A stretch of 64,000 nt of DNA. Source: JAWLFI01 sp964627995. Its GTDB lineage: Bacteria; Bacteroidota; Bacteroidia; Chitinophagales; Saprospiraceae. Positions 1 through 8,929 of the stretch are shown piece after piece. Each line of letters opens with the position of its first letter. The stretch's first letter is position 1. The position numbers were made by a program, and so were the translations under genes. The notes below the pieces were generated by a model that was given only the letters and a program-made list of their open reading frames with translations, made no database searches and was not told the origin of the DNA. The stretch lies in assembly GCA_964627995.1 (NCBI GenBank), contig CAZVLN010000004.1:1-64000 (forward strand), given 5' to 3'.

Positions 1-842
1 CCGAAATGAGTGAATTGCCGCCGGAGGTTCGCGAGCGAACAGATATTCTGGATTCAGTTGGAAATACAACTGCTGCTATTGGAAAAGGATTTGCGATCGC
101 TTCTGCGGCTTTAACGGCTTTAGCGCTTTTCGCGGCTTACGTAACTTTTACTGGAATTAATGGAATTAATATTTTCGATGCGAAAATACTTGCCGCTTTA
201 TTCCTTGGAGGTATGATTCCCGTTGTTTTCTCTGCGCTCGCTATGAGTGCAGTAGGACGAGCGGCCATGGCTATGGTACAGGAAGTTCGAAGACAATTTA
301 AAGAAATGCCAGGTATTCTGGAAGGCACGCAGAAGCCGGATTACAGCACTTGTGTGGACATATCCACTCGTGCTGCATTAAAGGAAATGATGTTGCCCGG
401 ATCCTTAACTATCGTGGTTCCGATTCTCGTAGGTTTTGGTATGGGGCCGGAAGCTCTCGGAGCTTACATGGCCGGTGTGACCGTTTCTGGCGTGATGTGG
501 GCCATATTTCAAAATAACGCTGGGGGTGCCTGGGATAATGCCAAGAAATCATTCGAGGCTGGAGTTATGATTGATGGTGAAATGACTTACAAAGGCTCAG
601 ATGCACACAAAGCAGCTGTTACAGGTGATACTGTCGGTGATCCATTTAAGGATACATCTGGTCCTTCCATGAATATTTTGATTAAGCTTACTTGTCTTGT
701 AGGACTTGTGATTGCGCCTGTTCTAGGTGAGATGTATGGAGAAGGACTTCACGGCGAACTGCCAGAGGAAGAGGATGCGATCGAACAAATATATATCGGT
801 GAAAACCTGGATGAGTCAGACGAACTTTACAAACTCAACTAG
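1..842 (+). CDS. hppA: Membrane-bound ion-translocating pyrophosphatase, C-terminal part (5' truncated by window)
   Basis: This is the C-terminal ~280 residues of a membrane pyrophosphatase, which couples PPi hydrolysis to H+ and/or Na+ export across the inner membrane. The reading frame is open to the window edge, and the sequence before the first Met (Glu-Met-Ser-Glu-Leu-Pro) is conserved family sequence, so the gene starts upstream. The family signature GNTTAAIGKG is present about 20 residues in. The Ala after GNTT, where K+-independent enzymes have Lys, points to the K+-dependent subfamily. Several hydrophobic helices follow, with the conserved GGAWDNAKK segment and a late GDTVGDPFKDTSGPS motif. 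H+ versus Na+ specificity cannot be read from this fragment. A terminator follows directly. Confidence 0.93.
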   Translation, partial: EMSELPPEVRERTDILDSVGNTTAAIGKGFAIASAALTALALFAAYVTFTGINGINIFDAKILAALFLGGMIPVVFSALAMSAVGRAAMAMVQEVRRQFKEMPGILEGTQKPDYSTCVDISTRAALKEMMLPGSLTIVVPILVGFGMGPEALGAYMAGVTVSGVMWAIFQNNAGGAWDNAKKSFEAGVMIDGEMTYKGSDAHKAAVTGDTVGDPFKDTSGPSMNILIKLTCLVGLVIAPVLGEMYGEGLHGELPEEEDAIEQIYIGENLDESDELYKLN

Positions 843-860
843 CATACTAAGAATATAGCA

Positions 861-895
861 AATCCGCTTCCTCATCAGGAAGCGGATTTTTTTTT
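861..895 (+). terminator. Rho-independent terminator after hppA
   Basis: A 12-bp perfect stem (AATCCGCTTCCT / AGGAAGCGGATT) with a CATC loop is followed by a run of nine or more T. It lies 20 bp after the pyrophosphatase stop codon. Confidence 0.9.
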
Positions 896-985
896 CTTAA
901 CTTTCTGATATGTTCTCTGTTATACAATAGAACGCTCTATTTTAGGGTTTTGCTGATACCCTTTATCATGATGAAAGAATAAACT

Positions 986-3178
986 ATGTCCAGGTATTTA
1001 AAAATTGTATTGATTGCTGCAGCGTCTATACTAACTTTATGCTTCTTCACGGTTCCCAATGAGTATTTTTCTCAAAAGGAGCAGGTGACTTTGAAAGGAG
1101 TAAAATCCTTTTTGAGTCAGGTGCATTACAACCCGCCCAATTATGACTCGACTTATTCCTCTTTGGTATTTGAAGATTATCTTAGGCGATTGGATCCCGG
1201 CCGACGTATCCTAACTCAAGGCGATCTGGATGAATGGGAATCTTATCGCTTTACGATCGGAAAAGAAATTCAAAAGTTAACCTTTCACTTTTTTGATGTT
1301 TCTTATGCAACCTGGCAACGGAGATTAGAAGAAAGCCAAGATATATTCAAAGAGGCTACCCGGGAAATACCAGATTTTGACCACGAAGAATATTTGGAAA
1401 TGGATGGCGAAGAGCGGGCTTTTGCTGCTGACGGTAATGGTTTGAAAGAGGCATGGTGTAAATATATTAAATATGATATGTTGAAGCGCATTGATAATAT
1501 GCGCGAACGTCAAATAAATAAAAAAGAACTTTTAGAAAATCCACTGGAGTCCTATAAAATTGATGAAGATGATGAGTCAGAGGAAGTGAAAATTGATAGC
1601 GTCAAGTGGAAGAAGGACCAGCATTATGTAACATTGGGTTTGGATAGCCTCAAGGCCCGGGCGTTCAATAAAGCTGTAGAAAATTATGAATCTTGGTTCG
1701 AACGAATGGATGAACTGCGACGGGTGGACTGGATGGCTCAATATTTGAACGCGATTACGAATGTTGTAGATCCCCACACAGGATTCTTTAAGCCTAAGGA
1801 CAAGGAAGATTTTGACATGCGAATGTCGAATCAGTTAGAGGGTATAGGTGCTCAGCTGACCAAAGATGGTGAATATATAAAAGTAGTTCGTTTAGTGCCG
1901 GGAGGTCCTGCATGGGAAGGAGGTGAACTACAAGAAGATGACGTCATCATTCGCGTGGCGCAGGATGGAGAGGAGCCGGTAGATATTCTGGGAATGCATA
2001 TGGATGACGTGATATCTATGATCCGAGGAGATAAGGGCACAAAAGTTATTTTAACAGTTAAGGGCATAGATGGGAAACTACGCGATGTAAGTATTACTCG
2101 AGATGTGATCATCTTCGAAGAAAACTATGTAAAGTCCGCCGTTTTAATGGATTCCGTCACGCAAGATCGGGTGGGATATATTCGACTACCCAGTTTTTAT
2201 GCTAATTTTGACGACCCTACAGCGCGCACTAGTTCTACAGATGTTAGAGCTGAACTGAAGAAAATAAATGACGAAAATATTGAGTCTATCATCTTAGATT
2301 TGCGTAATAATGGCGGAGGATCTCTGCGAGATGTAGTAGATATAGCGGGTCAATTTATCGAATCAGGTCCCATTGTGCAAGTGCAGGGCCGAAAGGGCTC
2401 ATCCCGTGCGTTGAATGACGATGATGAGGAATCCGTTTTTTCAGGCCCGGTAGTCGTGCTCGTTAATCACTTTAGCGCCTCTGCAAGCGAAATTTTAGCA
2501 GCTGCCCTTCAGGATTACAATAGAGCAGTAATTGTTGGTGCGTCATCCACCTTTGGAAAAGGAACGGTACAACGCTTTTATGACCTTGATCGGGCAATTC
2601 GAAACTCGAGCTTTGGTCCATTGGGAAGTGTTAAAATTACCACTCAGAAATACTTTAGGGTGAATGGAGGGAGTGTACAATTGCGCGGTGTGATTCCAGA
2701 TATTGTCTTACCTGATCGTTATAATTATGTGGACATCGGTGAAAAAGATTATGATCATGCCATGGGTTGGTCTCAAATTGAACCGAAAGAAGCTACTCAG
2801 GATGTCTATAAGGTGTCTCATTTAGATCGCTTAAAGGAGCGCAGCGAAAAGCGTATTGCTGAGGACGCCGGCTTTCAATTGGTAGATGCAAGCGGCTTGT
2901 TACTGAAACAATTGAGAGATGATTCGCAGGTGCCGTTAACTTTAGAAGGATACGAGACCTATGTGTCTGAGCGAGATAAACTAAATGATAAGTTTGATCA
3001 AATGGACGACTTGGGAAATGGGCTTTCCACCGACTATTTAGAATCGGATCGCGATTATATTCAAGAGGACGAGGCACGTGAGGAGCGATACAAAAAATTT
3101 GTAGAATCTCTCAAGAAGGATATTTATGTTGCGGAAGCTTTCTCCATTCTGCAGGATATGAATAGCCTGCAGCCTTAA
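986..3178 (+). CDS. prc: Carboxy-terminal processing (tail-specific) protease, S41 family
   Basis: This 730-residue periplasmic serine protease resembles E. coli Prc/Tsp, which trims or degrades periplasmic and lipoprotein substrates by recognising their C-termini. The N-terminus has a hydrophobic signal segment (residues ~5-23). A PDZ domain lies at ~280-370. The S41 catalytic domain contains FSASASEI at 496-503 with the nucleophilic Ser, and the general-base Lys in FGKGTVQ (Lys525). A C-terminal DUF3340-like region fills ~600-720. The length fits the long Prc class rather than the ~400-residue CtpA class. It is transcribed alone between a terminator and the ABC-F gene. Confidence 0.93.
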   Translation: MSRYLKIVLIAAASILTLCFFTVPNEYFSQKEQVTLKGVKSFLSQVHYNPPNYDSTYSSLVFEDYLRRLDPGRRILTQGDLDEWESYRFTIGKEIQKLTFHFFDVSYATWQRRLEESQDIFKEATREIPDFDHEEYLEMDGEERAFAADGNGLKEAWCKYIKYDMLKRIDNMRERQINKKELLENPLESYKIDEDDESEEVKIDSVKWKKDQHYVTLGLDSLKARAFNKAVENYESWFERMDELRRVDWMAQYLNAITNVVDPHTGFFKPKDKEDFDMRMSNQLEGIGAQLTKDGEYIKVVRLVPGGPAWEGGELQEDDVIIRVAQDGEEPVDILGMHMDDVISMIRGDKGTKVILTVKGIDGKLRDVSITRDVIIFEENYVKSAVLMDSVTQDRVGYIRLPSFYANFDDPTARTSSTDVRAELKKINDENIESIILDLRNNGGGSLRDVVDIAGQFIESGPIVQVQGRKGSSRALNDDDEESVFSGPVVVLVNHFSASASEILAAALQDYNRAVIVGASSTFGKGTVQRFYDLDRAIRNSSFGPLGSVKITTQKYFRVNGGSVQLRGVIPDIVLPDRYNYVDIGEKDYDHAMGWSQIEPKEATQDVYKVSHLDRLKERSEKRIAEDAGFQLVDASGLLLKQLRDDSQVPLTLEGYETYVSERDKLNDKFDQMDDLGNGLSTDYLESDRDYIQEDEAREERYKKFVESLKKDIYVAEAFSILQDMNSLQP

Positions 3179-3209
3179 CCTTAATTTTTAGAAACTTAAA
3201 TCTTTCCGG

Positions 3210-5090
3210 TTGAATTATTTGACGATCCAAAACGTTTCTAAATTTTTTGGAGAAAAATGCTTGTTTTCAGATATCTCGCTATACATAAATCAGGGTAATA
3301 AAATAGGCCTGATTGCGAAAAATGGATCTGGGAAGACCACCTTATTAAAAATTTTAGCCGGTGAAGAAAATGCCGAGGGTGAGCATAAGAAAGTTGAGTT
3401 TCATCCCGACATTCGAATCGGATATTTAAAACAGGAACCTGACCTCGATGAAAATGCGACCGTGATAACTGAGGTCTTCCGTTCGGATAATCCCAAGATC
3501 AATGCCGTGCAAGAGTACGAGCGTGTGCTAGCTTTAGGCGATCGCGTATCTTCCTCGGAAATGGAAAAGGCTTTAGCTGCGATGGAAAAGCATAAGGCCT
3601 GGGATACTGAGACTGAAATAAAAAGTATCCTCAACAAGTTGAATGTAGGATTTTTGGATAAGCCTATTCGTAAACTATCAGGCGGACAGAAAAAGCGCGT
3701 AGCTCTGGCAAAACTACTTATAGACAAACCCGACTTTCTCATCTTAGATGAGCCAACCAATCATTTAGATATTGAAATGATTGAATGGTTGGAAGAGTAC
3801 TTATCTCAGCCTTCTATCACCCTATTTCTCATCACTCATGATCGCTACTTTTTGGAGAATGTGTGTGATCATATTGTGGAATTAGAGAATGAAGAGCTTC
3901 ATAAATACTCGGGGTCGTACGCAGATTTTCTAGAGAAAAAAGAAGAGCGCCTGCACAATCGCGCTATTCAGCAAGAGAAAAACAAACAGCTGTATAAAAA
4001 GGAACTCGATTGGATGCGTCGACAGCCTAAAGCCCGGACCACTAAGGCCAAATCCCGGATTCAGGAGTTTCAAGACTTGGAGTCTGATGTAAAGAGTCAA
4101 ACACAGGACGAGGAGTTATCCATTCGCGTAAAACCGGATCGAATGGGCTCGAAAGTGTTAGAGTTTCATAATGTCAGTAAGTCATTTGATGACCAGATAA
4201 TTATTGAAGGCTTCGATTATAAGTTTGGCAAAAAAGAGCGAGTAGGGATTGTTGGGCGGAATGGCGTTGGGAAATCTACCGTCACTTCACTAATGACCGG
4301 CGAATTAGAACCCGACACCGGCAAGGTAGTGGTTGGTGATACGATCACATTCGGTCATTATCGGCAAGAAGGGATGAAGATTGATGAAAGTCAACGAGTC
4401 ATCGATGTGGTGCGCGAGGTAGCGGATGTCATTCCCATGGAGAAAGGGAAATACATGACAGCTGAGCAATTACTAGAGCGCTTTTTATTTCCGCGGCCTC
4501 AGCAAAGAGTTTATGTGTACAAATTATCAGGAGGCGAAAAACGTCGCTTGTATTTGCTGACCATTTTAATGCGGAATCCCAATTTTTTGATTTTGGATGA
4601 GCCTACCAATGATTTAGATATTATTACGCTAAATGTGCTCGAAGATTATTTGCAAGTATTCCCGGGCTGTCTCGTTGTAATTTCCCATGATCGGTTTTTC
4701 ATGGATAAACTCGTAGAACACATTTTTGCCTTGGAGGGTGACGGAAAGCTGAAAGATTTCCCAGGAAATTATACGCAGTACAGAAATTGGAAGGAAGGCC
4801 AGGAAGCCGAATCCATTCCGGATACCAGCTCAAAAGCTAAGCAGGAAAAAACTGTCCCCACAAAAGCGAGCGCTTCAGAAGACTTAACCCATGAAGAACG
4901 CAAGCAGCTGCGAAATTGGGAAAAGAAAATCGATCGACTGACAGCAAATAAAATGAAGCTATCTGCGTCTTTTGCCCAGGAGGGACTTTCCGTTGAAGAA
5001 ATGAAAGATTTATCCAAACAGATCAAAGCAATCGACGATCAGATCGATGAAGCTGAAATGCAATGGATGAGTCTTGCAGAAAAAGCATAG
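3210..5090 (+). CDS. ABC-F family ATPase (Uup-like)
   Basis: This is a soluble tandem ATPase of 626 residues with two ABC cassettes and no membrane domain. ABC-F proteins act on ribosomes or on DNA/ribosome quality control. The first cassette has Walker A KNGSGKTT (~36-43), signature LSGGQKKR (~157) and LILDEPTNHLD. The second has GRNGVGKST (~349), LSGGEKRR (~439) and LILDEPTNDLD. Between them lies a charged linker (~245-300) with RRQPKARTTKAKSR, the P-site-tRNA interaction motif region. The C-terminal ~65 residues form a coiled coil of the Uup type, which favours Uup over EttA. The start is TTG at 3210; no earlier ATG gives the conserved N-terminal strand. Confidence 0.9.
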   Translation: MNYLTIQNVSKFFGEKCLFSDISLYINQGNKIGLIAKNGSGKTTLLKILAGEENAEGEHKKVEFHPDIRIGYLKQEPDLDENATVITEVFRSDNPKINAVQEYERVLALGDRVSSSEMEKALAAMEKHKAWDTETEIKSILNKLNVGFLDKPIRKLSGGQKKRVALAKLLIDKPDFLILDEPTNHLDIEMIEWLEEYLSQPSITLFLITHDRYFLENVCDHIVELENEELHKYSGSYADFLEKKEERLHNRAIQQEKNKQLYKKELDWMRRQPKARTTKAKSRIQEFQDLESDVKSQTQDEELSIRVKPDRMGSKVLEFHNVSKSFDDQIIIEGFDYKFGKKERVGIVGRNGVGKSTVTSLMTGELEPDTGKVVVGDTITFGHYRQEGMKIDESQRVIDVVREVADVIPMEKGKYMTAEQLLERFLFPRPQQRVYVYKLSGGEKRRLYLLTILMRNPNFLILDEPTNDLDIITLNVLEDYLQVFPGCLVVISHDRFFMDKLVEHIFALEGDGKLKDFPGNYTQYRNWKEGQEAESIPDTSSKAKQEKTVPTKASASEDLTHEERKQLRNWEKKIDRLTANKMKLSASFAQEGLSVEEMKDLSKQIKAIDDQIDEAEMQWMSLAEKA

Positions 5091-5166
5091 ATTTTTGCTC
5101 TGCCCTTATCTCGCCTCGGGATATGTCTCAATTTTTTGTATTTTATTGATCAACAAATTAGATACT

Positions 5167-5439
5167 ATGGAAACACAGTACTTTTCCCAAGAGGACGCCG
5201 GGCAACCTGCTTTAAGACCATTATCTGTAAAAGACTGGCTAATTACTTTAGTTTTAACCGCTATACCTATTGTAGGATTAATCCTATTGTTTTACTGGGG
5301 ATTCAGTGATGACACCCATCCGTCAAAAGAAAACTGGGCAAAAGCAGCATTGCTGTTTTATCTGATTCTAATCGTGCTAAACATCCTGTTTTTTGTCTTC
5401 TTCATAGGCAGTTTTGCCTATTTAGGAAGTAACATATAG
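5167..5439 (+). CDS. Small two-helix membrane protein of unknown function
   Basis: A 90-residue protein with two strongly hydrophobic segments (residues ~25-47 and ~62-86) separated by a polar loop with Asp, His, Lys and Trp. I start it at the ATG at 5167: an in-frame extension to 5074 would overlap the ABC-F gene and adds a sequence unlike the rest. The type is common as an uncharacterised small membrane protein in Bacteroidota; I do not recognise a function. It converges with the thioredoxin-like gene, leaving only 35 bp between the stop codons. Confidence 0.65.
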   Translation: METQYFSQEDAGQPALRPLSVKDWLITLVLTAIPIVGLILLFYWGFSDDTHPSKENWAKAALLFYLILIVLNILFFVFFIGSFAYLGSNI

Positions 5440-5474
5440 GACTGAGGCTTCAAATTTAACTCAGTAATGGGCAA

Positions 5475-5966
5475 TCACTTCGTTTGCTCTGCTCTCATTT
5501 TATCTTCTAGTTCATACTCAGAACCAGGAGAATATCCATTATGGCTATAAATTATCTGGCCTTCAGGATTAACTAGAAATGTTTGTGGAATAGACCGAAA
5601 ATTGAGTGCACGCTGCACGTTCTGATTGGAATCTGTCAAAATAGTGTACGGCCAATTTTTTTGCTCCACCATAGGAATTACTTTGCGAACCGTTCTCGAA
5701 TCATCGATGCTTACGGCTATTAACTCTACGCCGAACTCTTCCTGCCAATCAGGATAAATATCGTAAATGGCATCTAACTCAGTTTTACAAGGTTTGCACC
5801 AAGTGGCCCAAAAACTCAATATGGTAAAATTGCCATTACCCGTGTAATCCGTTAAATTAACCTTTTGGCCTTCTAAGGTTTGGACATCTACTGCCGGCAC
5901 CGATTTTTGAGCGTGGAGGGTAAGACTAGTGATGATGGCAATAAAAAAAAGAGTAAGATACTTCAT
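5475..5966 (-). CDS. TlpA-like periplasmic thioredoxin-fold protein
   Basis: This 163-residue protein begins with a cleavable-looking signal peptide (MKYLTLFFIA..., ending near LHAQ). A thioredoxin/AhpC-TSA fold follows with the active-site motif WATWCKPC (Cys57, Cys60). The late cis-Pro region reads IPQTFLVNPEG. It is expected to act as an extracytoplasmic thiol-disulfide oxidoreductase, for instance in cytochrome c maturation or oxidative protection; the partner is not in the window. It stands alone, convergent with the small membrane protein. Confidence 0.88.
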   Translation of the reverse strand: MKYLTLFFIAIITSLTLHAQKSVPAVDVQTLEGQKVNLTDYTGNGNFTILSFWATWCKPCKTELDAIYDIYPDWQEEFGVELIAVSIDDSRTVRKVIPMVEQKNWPYTILTDSNQNVQRALNFRSIPQTFLVNPEGQIIYSHNGYSPGSEYELEDKMRAEQTK

Positions 5967-6101
5967 GTGTATTTTTATTAGATTATGCTGATATTTAACT
6001 ATCTATGTGAAATCTTAGTCTCAATATAATGTGAATTCAATATAGTCATTATATTTAAGTCTAAATTAACAAAATATTAACTACGCGCCCTAATACAAAG
6101 T

Positions 6102-7787
6102 ATGAGAACCCTTCTATTTAAGTATACAGCCTTACTCCTTTTGATGATAGCTGCTCACCAGATGATGAGTCAAGATGCAATGAGTTACATCTCGGGAAGT
6201 TTGGAAGCCAATGGAAATGCATTTATACGCGATGAGCGGATTGGCGCAGCGAATACTCCTCAGTATGATCATCAGCTTTATGGGGGAGAAGCTTGGTTTG
6301 ATTTGCGATATACGAATTACGGATTTAATGTGGGGCTTCGATTTGACGTATTTAACAATTCCAACTTATTAAATCCATTAGATTCGTATACAGGGGAAGG
6401 TATTGGGATGTGGTATATCAATAAAACCATAGGTAAATTAGATGTAACAGCAGGCTACATCTACGATCAAATTGGATCGGGTATGATGTTTCGCACCTAT
6501 GAGGTTCGGCCCCTACTTATTGATAATGCTTTGATCGGTTTACGCCTTGAGTATGAATTATCAAAAGATTGGCGAATAAAAGCTTTCACCGGTCGTCAAA
6601 AGCAGCAGTTTGAAGTATACCGACCAGTAGTTGTTGGTGGAAGTTTGGAAGGCTACTTCAGTGGCGGCGGTGGAGAGGACGGGCGCTTCTGGTCTTTATC
6701 TCCAGGAATAGGTATGATTAACCGAACTTTGGATGATGCTACCGTTAATGAGCTGGTGTCAGACCTTCGGACTTACACACCGGTCGATAGTGTGGGTGTG
6801 AACTACAATACATATGCCTTCAATGCATTTAATACGCTATCAGTCGGTAGTTTCACCTGGTATGCTGAGGCAGCATATAAATCACAAGAAATATTTTTTG
6901 ATCCTTTTGCCGAGAAAACCAACTGGGACGGTTCAACCAGTTCAGGAAAATACCGCTCAGAGGATGGATTCTTGCTCTATTCTTCACTGAGTTATGCTTA
7001 TCAAGGTTTAGGCTTGACTTTTGACTATCGGCGCATGAGTAATTTTGAGTTTCGGATCTCTCCTTTCTCTCAGCAGCTTCAGGGACTCATGAGCTTTATT
7101 CCACCTATGGCTCGTCAGAATACCTTTCGGTTGAATGCCCGTTATAATGCAGTGCCCCAATTTTTAGGGGAGAACGCTTTCCAATTGGATATAAATTACT
7201 CCATCAACAGAAAATGGAACCTTTCCTTTAATGGATCTATTATTAACGACTTAGAGAATAATCCATTGTATCGGGAGGTCTATGCTGATGTTTCTTTTAA
7301 AAAGGCCCGAAAATATACCCTCATGGGTGGAATGCAGATGCAACTATACAATCAACAAGTTTATGAATTAAAAGGAGATGCGGGGTCAGTGCAAACAATT
7401 ACGCCCTTTTTGGATTTTCTGTATAAATTTTCCAGAAAGAATTCACTTCGCTTAGAAACACAATATATGTACACAGGGTCCAATTGGACAGGAGAGGCTA
7501 AAGGGGGGGGAGATCTCTACCGGGAATTCGGAGACTGGGTCTTTTTACAAGCCGAGTTTAGCATGGCTCCGCATTGGATGATCTTTGCATCGGATATGTA
7601 CAATGTGATCCCAGAGAAGACAGAGGACATTCATTATTATAGTTTTGGCGTAGCTTATACAAAAGCGGCTAATCGATTTACCCTCTCTTGGGTTAAGCAA
7701 GTCGAGGGGGTTGTATGTACTGGTGGGGTATGCCGATTGGAACCGGCCTTTAATGGGGTGCGTTTAAATGTTAATGCTAATTTTTAG
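6102..7787 (+). CDS. DUF6029 family outer-membrane protein
   Basis: A 561-residue protein with a signal peptide (to about residue 23, ...MMSQ). The body alternates aromatic and polar residues (GFNVGLRFDVFNN, YTLMGGMQMQLYNQ), typical of outer-membrane beta strands, and it ends in Phe (NVNANF), as many outer-membrane barrels do. The pattern matches the Bacteroidota family DUF6029, whose function is unknown. It forms an operon with the Omp28-like lipoprotein 3 bp downstream; this pairing is frequent in the phylum and suggests the two work together at the outer membrane. Confidence 0.8.
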   Translation: MRTLLFKYTALLLLMIAAHQMMSQDAMSYISGSLEANGNAFIRDERIGAANTPQYDHQLYGGEAWFDLRYTNYGFNVGLRFDVFNNSNLLNPLDSYTGEGIGMWYINKTIGKLDVTAGYIYDQIGSGMMFRTYEVRPLLIDNALIGLRLEYELSKDWRIKAFTGRQKQQFEVYRPVVVGGSLEGYFSGGGGEDGRFWSLSPGIGMINRTLDDATVNELVSDLRTYTPVDSVGVNYNTYAFNAFNTLSVGSFTWYAEAAYKSQEIFFDPFAEKTNWDGSTSSGKYRSEDGFLLYSSLSYAYQGLGLTFDYRRMSNFEFRISPFSQQLQGLMSFIPPMARQNTFRLNARYNAVPQFLGENAFQLDINYSINRKWNLSFNGSIINDLENNPLYREVYADVSFKKARKYTLMGGMQMQLYNQQVYELKGDAGSVQTITPFLDFLYKFSRKNSLRLETQYMYTGSNWTGEAKGGGDLYREFGDWVFLQAEFSMAPHWMIFASDMYNVIPEKTEDIHYYSFGVAYTKAANRFTLSWVKQVEGVVCTGGVCRLEPAFNGVRLNVNANF

Positions 7788-7790
7788 GAT

Positions 7791-8633
7791 ATGAGAAAGA
7801 AGATTATTTTTATAGCTCCACTAATTGCGTTGTTTTGGATGACGAGCTGCGATGAGATACCCCCGGATATACCGCCTATCCAGCCGCCAACAGGATCTAA
7901 GAATGTTGTTATTGAAGAGTTTTCCGGTGTGCAATGTCCCAACTGCCCGGTAGGCGATGCTCAGATCGGCAATTTGAAGGCGCTTTATGGGGATAGAGTG
8001 GTTGCTGTAACCATGCATGCATTTGTGACAGGAGTTTTATCCGCTCCCATGTCTGATAGTCGCTATGACTTTAGAACCGATGCAGCGGAAGCCATCATTA
8101 AAAACCTGGGACTACCTACGGGCATTCCCGCAGCTTCAGTAAACCGAAAGTTGTTTGAAGGTCAGCCCGCTTTATTATCTGCTCCTAATCAGTGGGCAGC
8201 AAAGGTGGAAGAGGAGTTAGAAAAAGAAGCTCTAGTAGGAATAAATTTGCAAGCCAATTACGATCCAGCGTCCCGATTAGTGACTATGGATGTGCGTGTC
8301 ATTGCAAATGATGATATTTCTGGGCCCACTCGATTGCATATGGGCTTAATTGAAGATGGCATGATCGACAAGCAAATTGATGGAGTCACTAAGATTGAGG
8401 CGTATGAGCACAACCATATTCTTCGGGATTACATCACCAACAATTTAGGAGATAATATCCTTCCCGAAATGGATTTAGGTGAAACCTGGGAACGGAGATA
8501 CACTTATACCTTGCCAGAGGAAGATGGCTGGTGGGTCGCCGAAAACATTACCGTCTTTGGATTCGTCTCGCAAAATTTCGACGATAAAAAGGATGTCCTT
8601 CAGGCGACAAAAACAAAAATTTATCAACCCTAA
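7791..8633 (+). CDS. Omp28-related lipoprotein with thioredoxin-like CxxC
   Basis: A 280-residue secreted protein. The N-terminus is a lipoprotein-type signal with Cys20 in a WMTSC box, followed by a Pro-rich linker. The Omp28-like domain starts with VVIEEFSGVQCPNCP: Cys49 and Cys52 form a CPNC motif in a thioredoxin-like fold. A conserved PTGIPAASVNR segment follows. The family was named from a Porphyromonas outer-membrane antigen; its biochemical role is not established. It lies 3 bp after the DUF6029 gene, so the two are co-transcribed. A GC-rich intergenic repeat begins 17 bp after the stop. Confidence 0.85.
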   Translation: MRKKIIFIAPLIALFWMTSCDEIPPDIPPIQPPTGSKNVVIEEFSGVQCPNCPVGDAQIGNLKALYGDRVVAVTMHAFVTGVLSAPMSDSRYDFRTDAAEAIIKNLGLPTGIPAASVNRKLFEGQPALLSAPNQWAAKVEEELEKEALVGINLQANYDPASRLVTMDVRVIANDDISGPTRLHMGLIEDGMIDKQIDGVTKIEAYEHNHILRDYITNNLGDNILPEMDLGETWERRYTYTLPEEDGWWVAENITVFGFVSQNFDDKKDVLQATKTKIYQP

Positions 8634-8650
8634 TCAGCAAAGCGATTCTG

Positions 8651-8820
8651 TGAGGGATAGCAGCGATATGGGTGCCGCTGGATAGGCTGCAGCCGTAGCA
8701 TGAGGAGGTGACCGCAGGAAACCACCGCAAGCGTACGGATGCGCTGATCCATGGGTAGCCATACAAGCGGATAGCCCGACGCCGGCCCGTTTGGCAACAA
8801 AAAGGGCCGGGGGCACAGCC
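8651..8820 (+). repeat. GC-rich dispersed intergenic element, copy A
   Basis: This element fills most of the 296-bp gap before pheT. It begins GAGGGATAGCAGCGATA and ends with CAAGCGGATAGCCCGACG followed by a strong hairpin (GCCGGCCC ... GGGCCGG). The same start and end boxes occur at 54367-54515 in the same orientation, and in related form at 59376-59500, 25441-25556 and 36443-36594 (reverse) and 30807-30953 (forward). The interior differs between copies but keeps self-complementary blocks. It contains no convincing gene. Confidence 0.65.
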
Positions 8821-8884
8821 TAATACAAGGCCTGACATTATAAGAAAGAAGCTCAAGCAATAGTTAGTTTTACTGGACCTTTTC

Positions 8885-8892
8885 TATCTTTA
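8885..8892 (+). promoter_or_regulatory. Possible -7 box for pheT
   Basis: TATCTTTA matches the Bacteroidota -7 consensus TAnnTTTG at all but the last position and lies 37 bp before the pheT ATG. No clear -33 TTTG is seen. Confidence 0.4.
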
Positions 8893-8929
8893 TGCTCAAA
8901 TTTAGCAGAACGATTGAACGTCTATTTAT

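Noticed and set aside
5441..5466. Bidirectional terminator between the small membrane protein and the TlpA-like gene
   Set aside because: ACTGAG/CTCAGT gives only a 6-bp stem with a long loop and no T tract.
8479..8860. Short frames over the end of the Omp28 gene and GC-rich element A
   Set aside because: They overlap a solid gene and a structured repeat, with no domain or sensible start.
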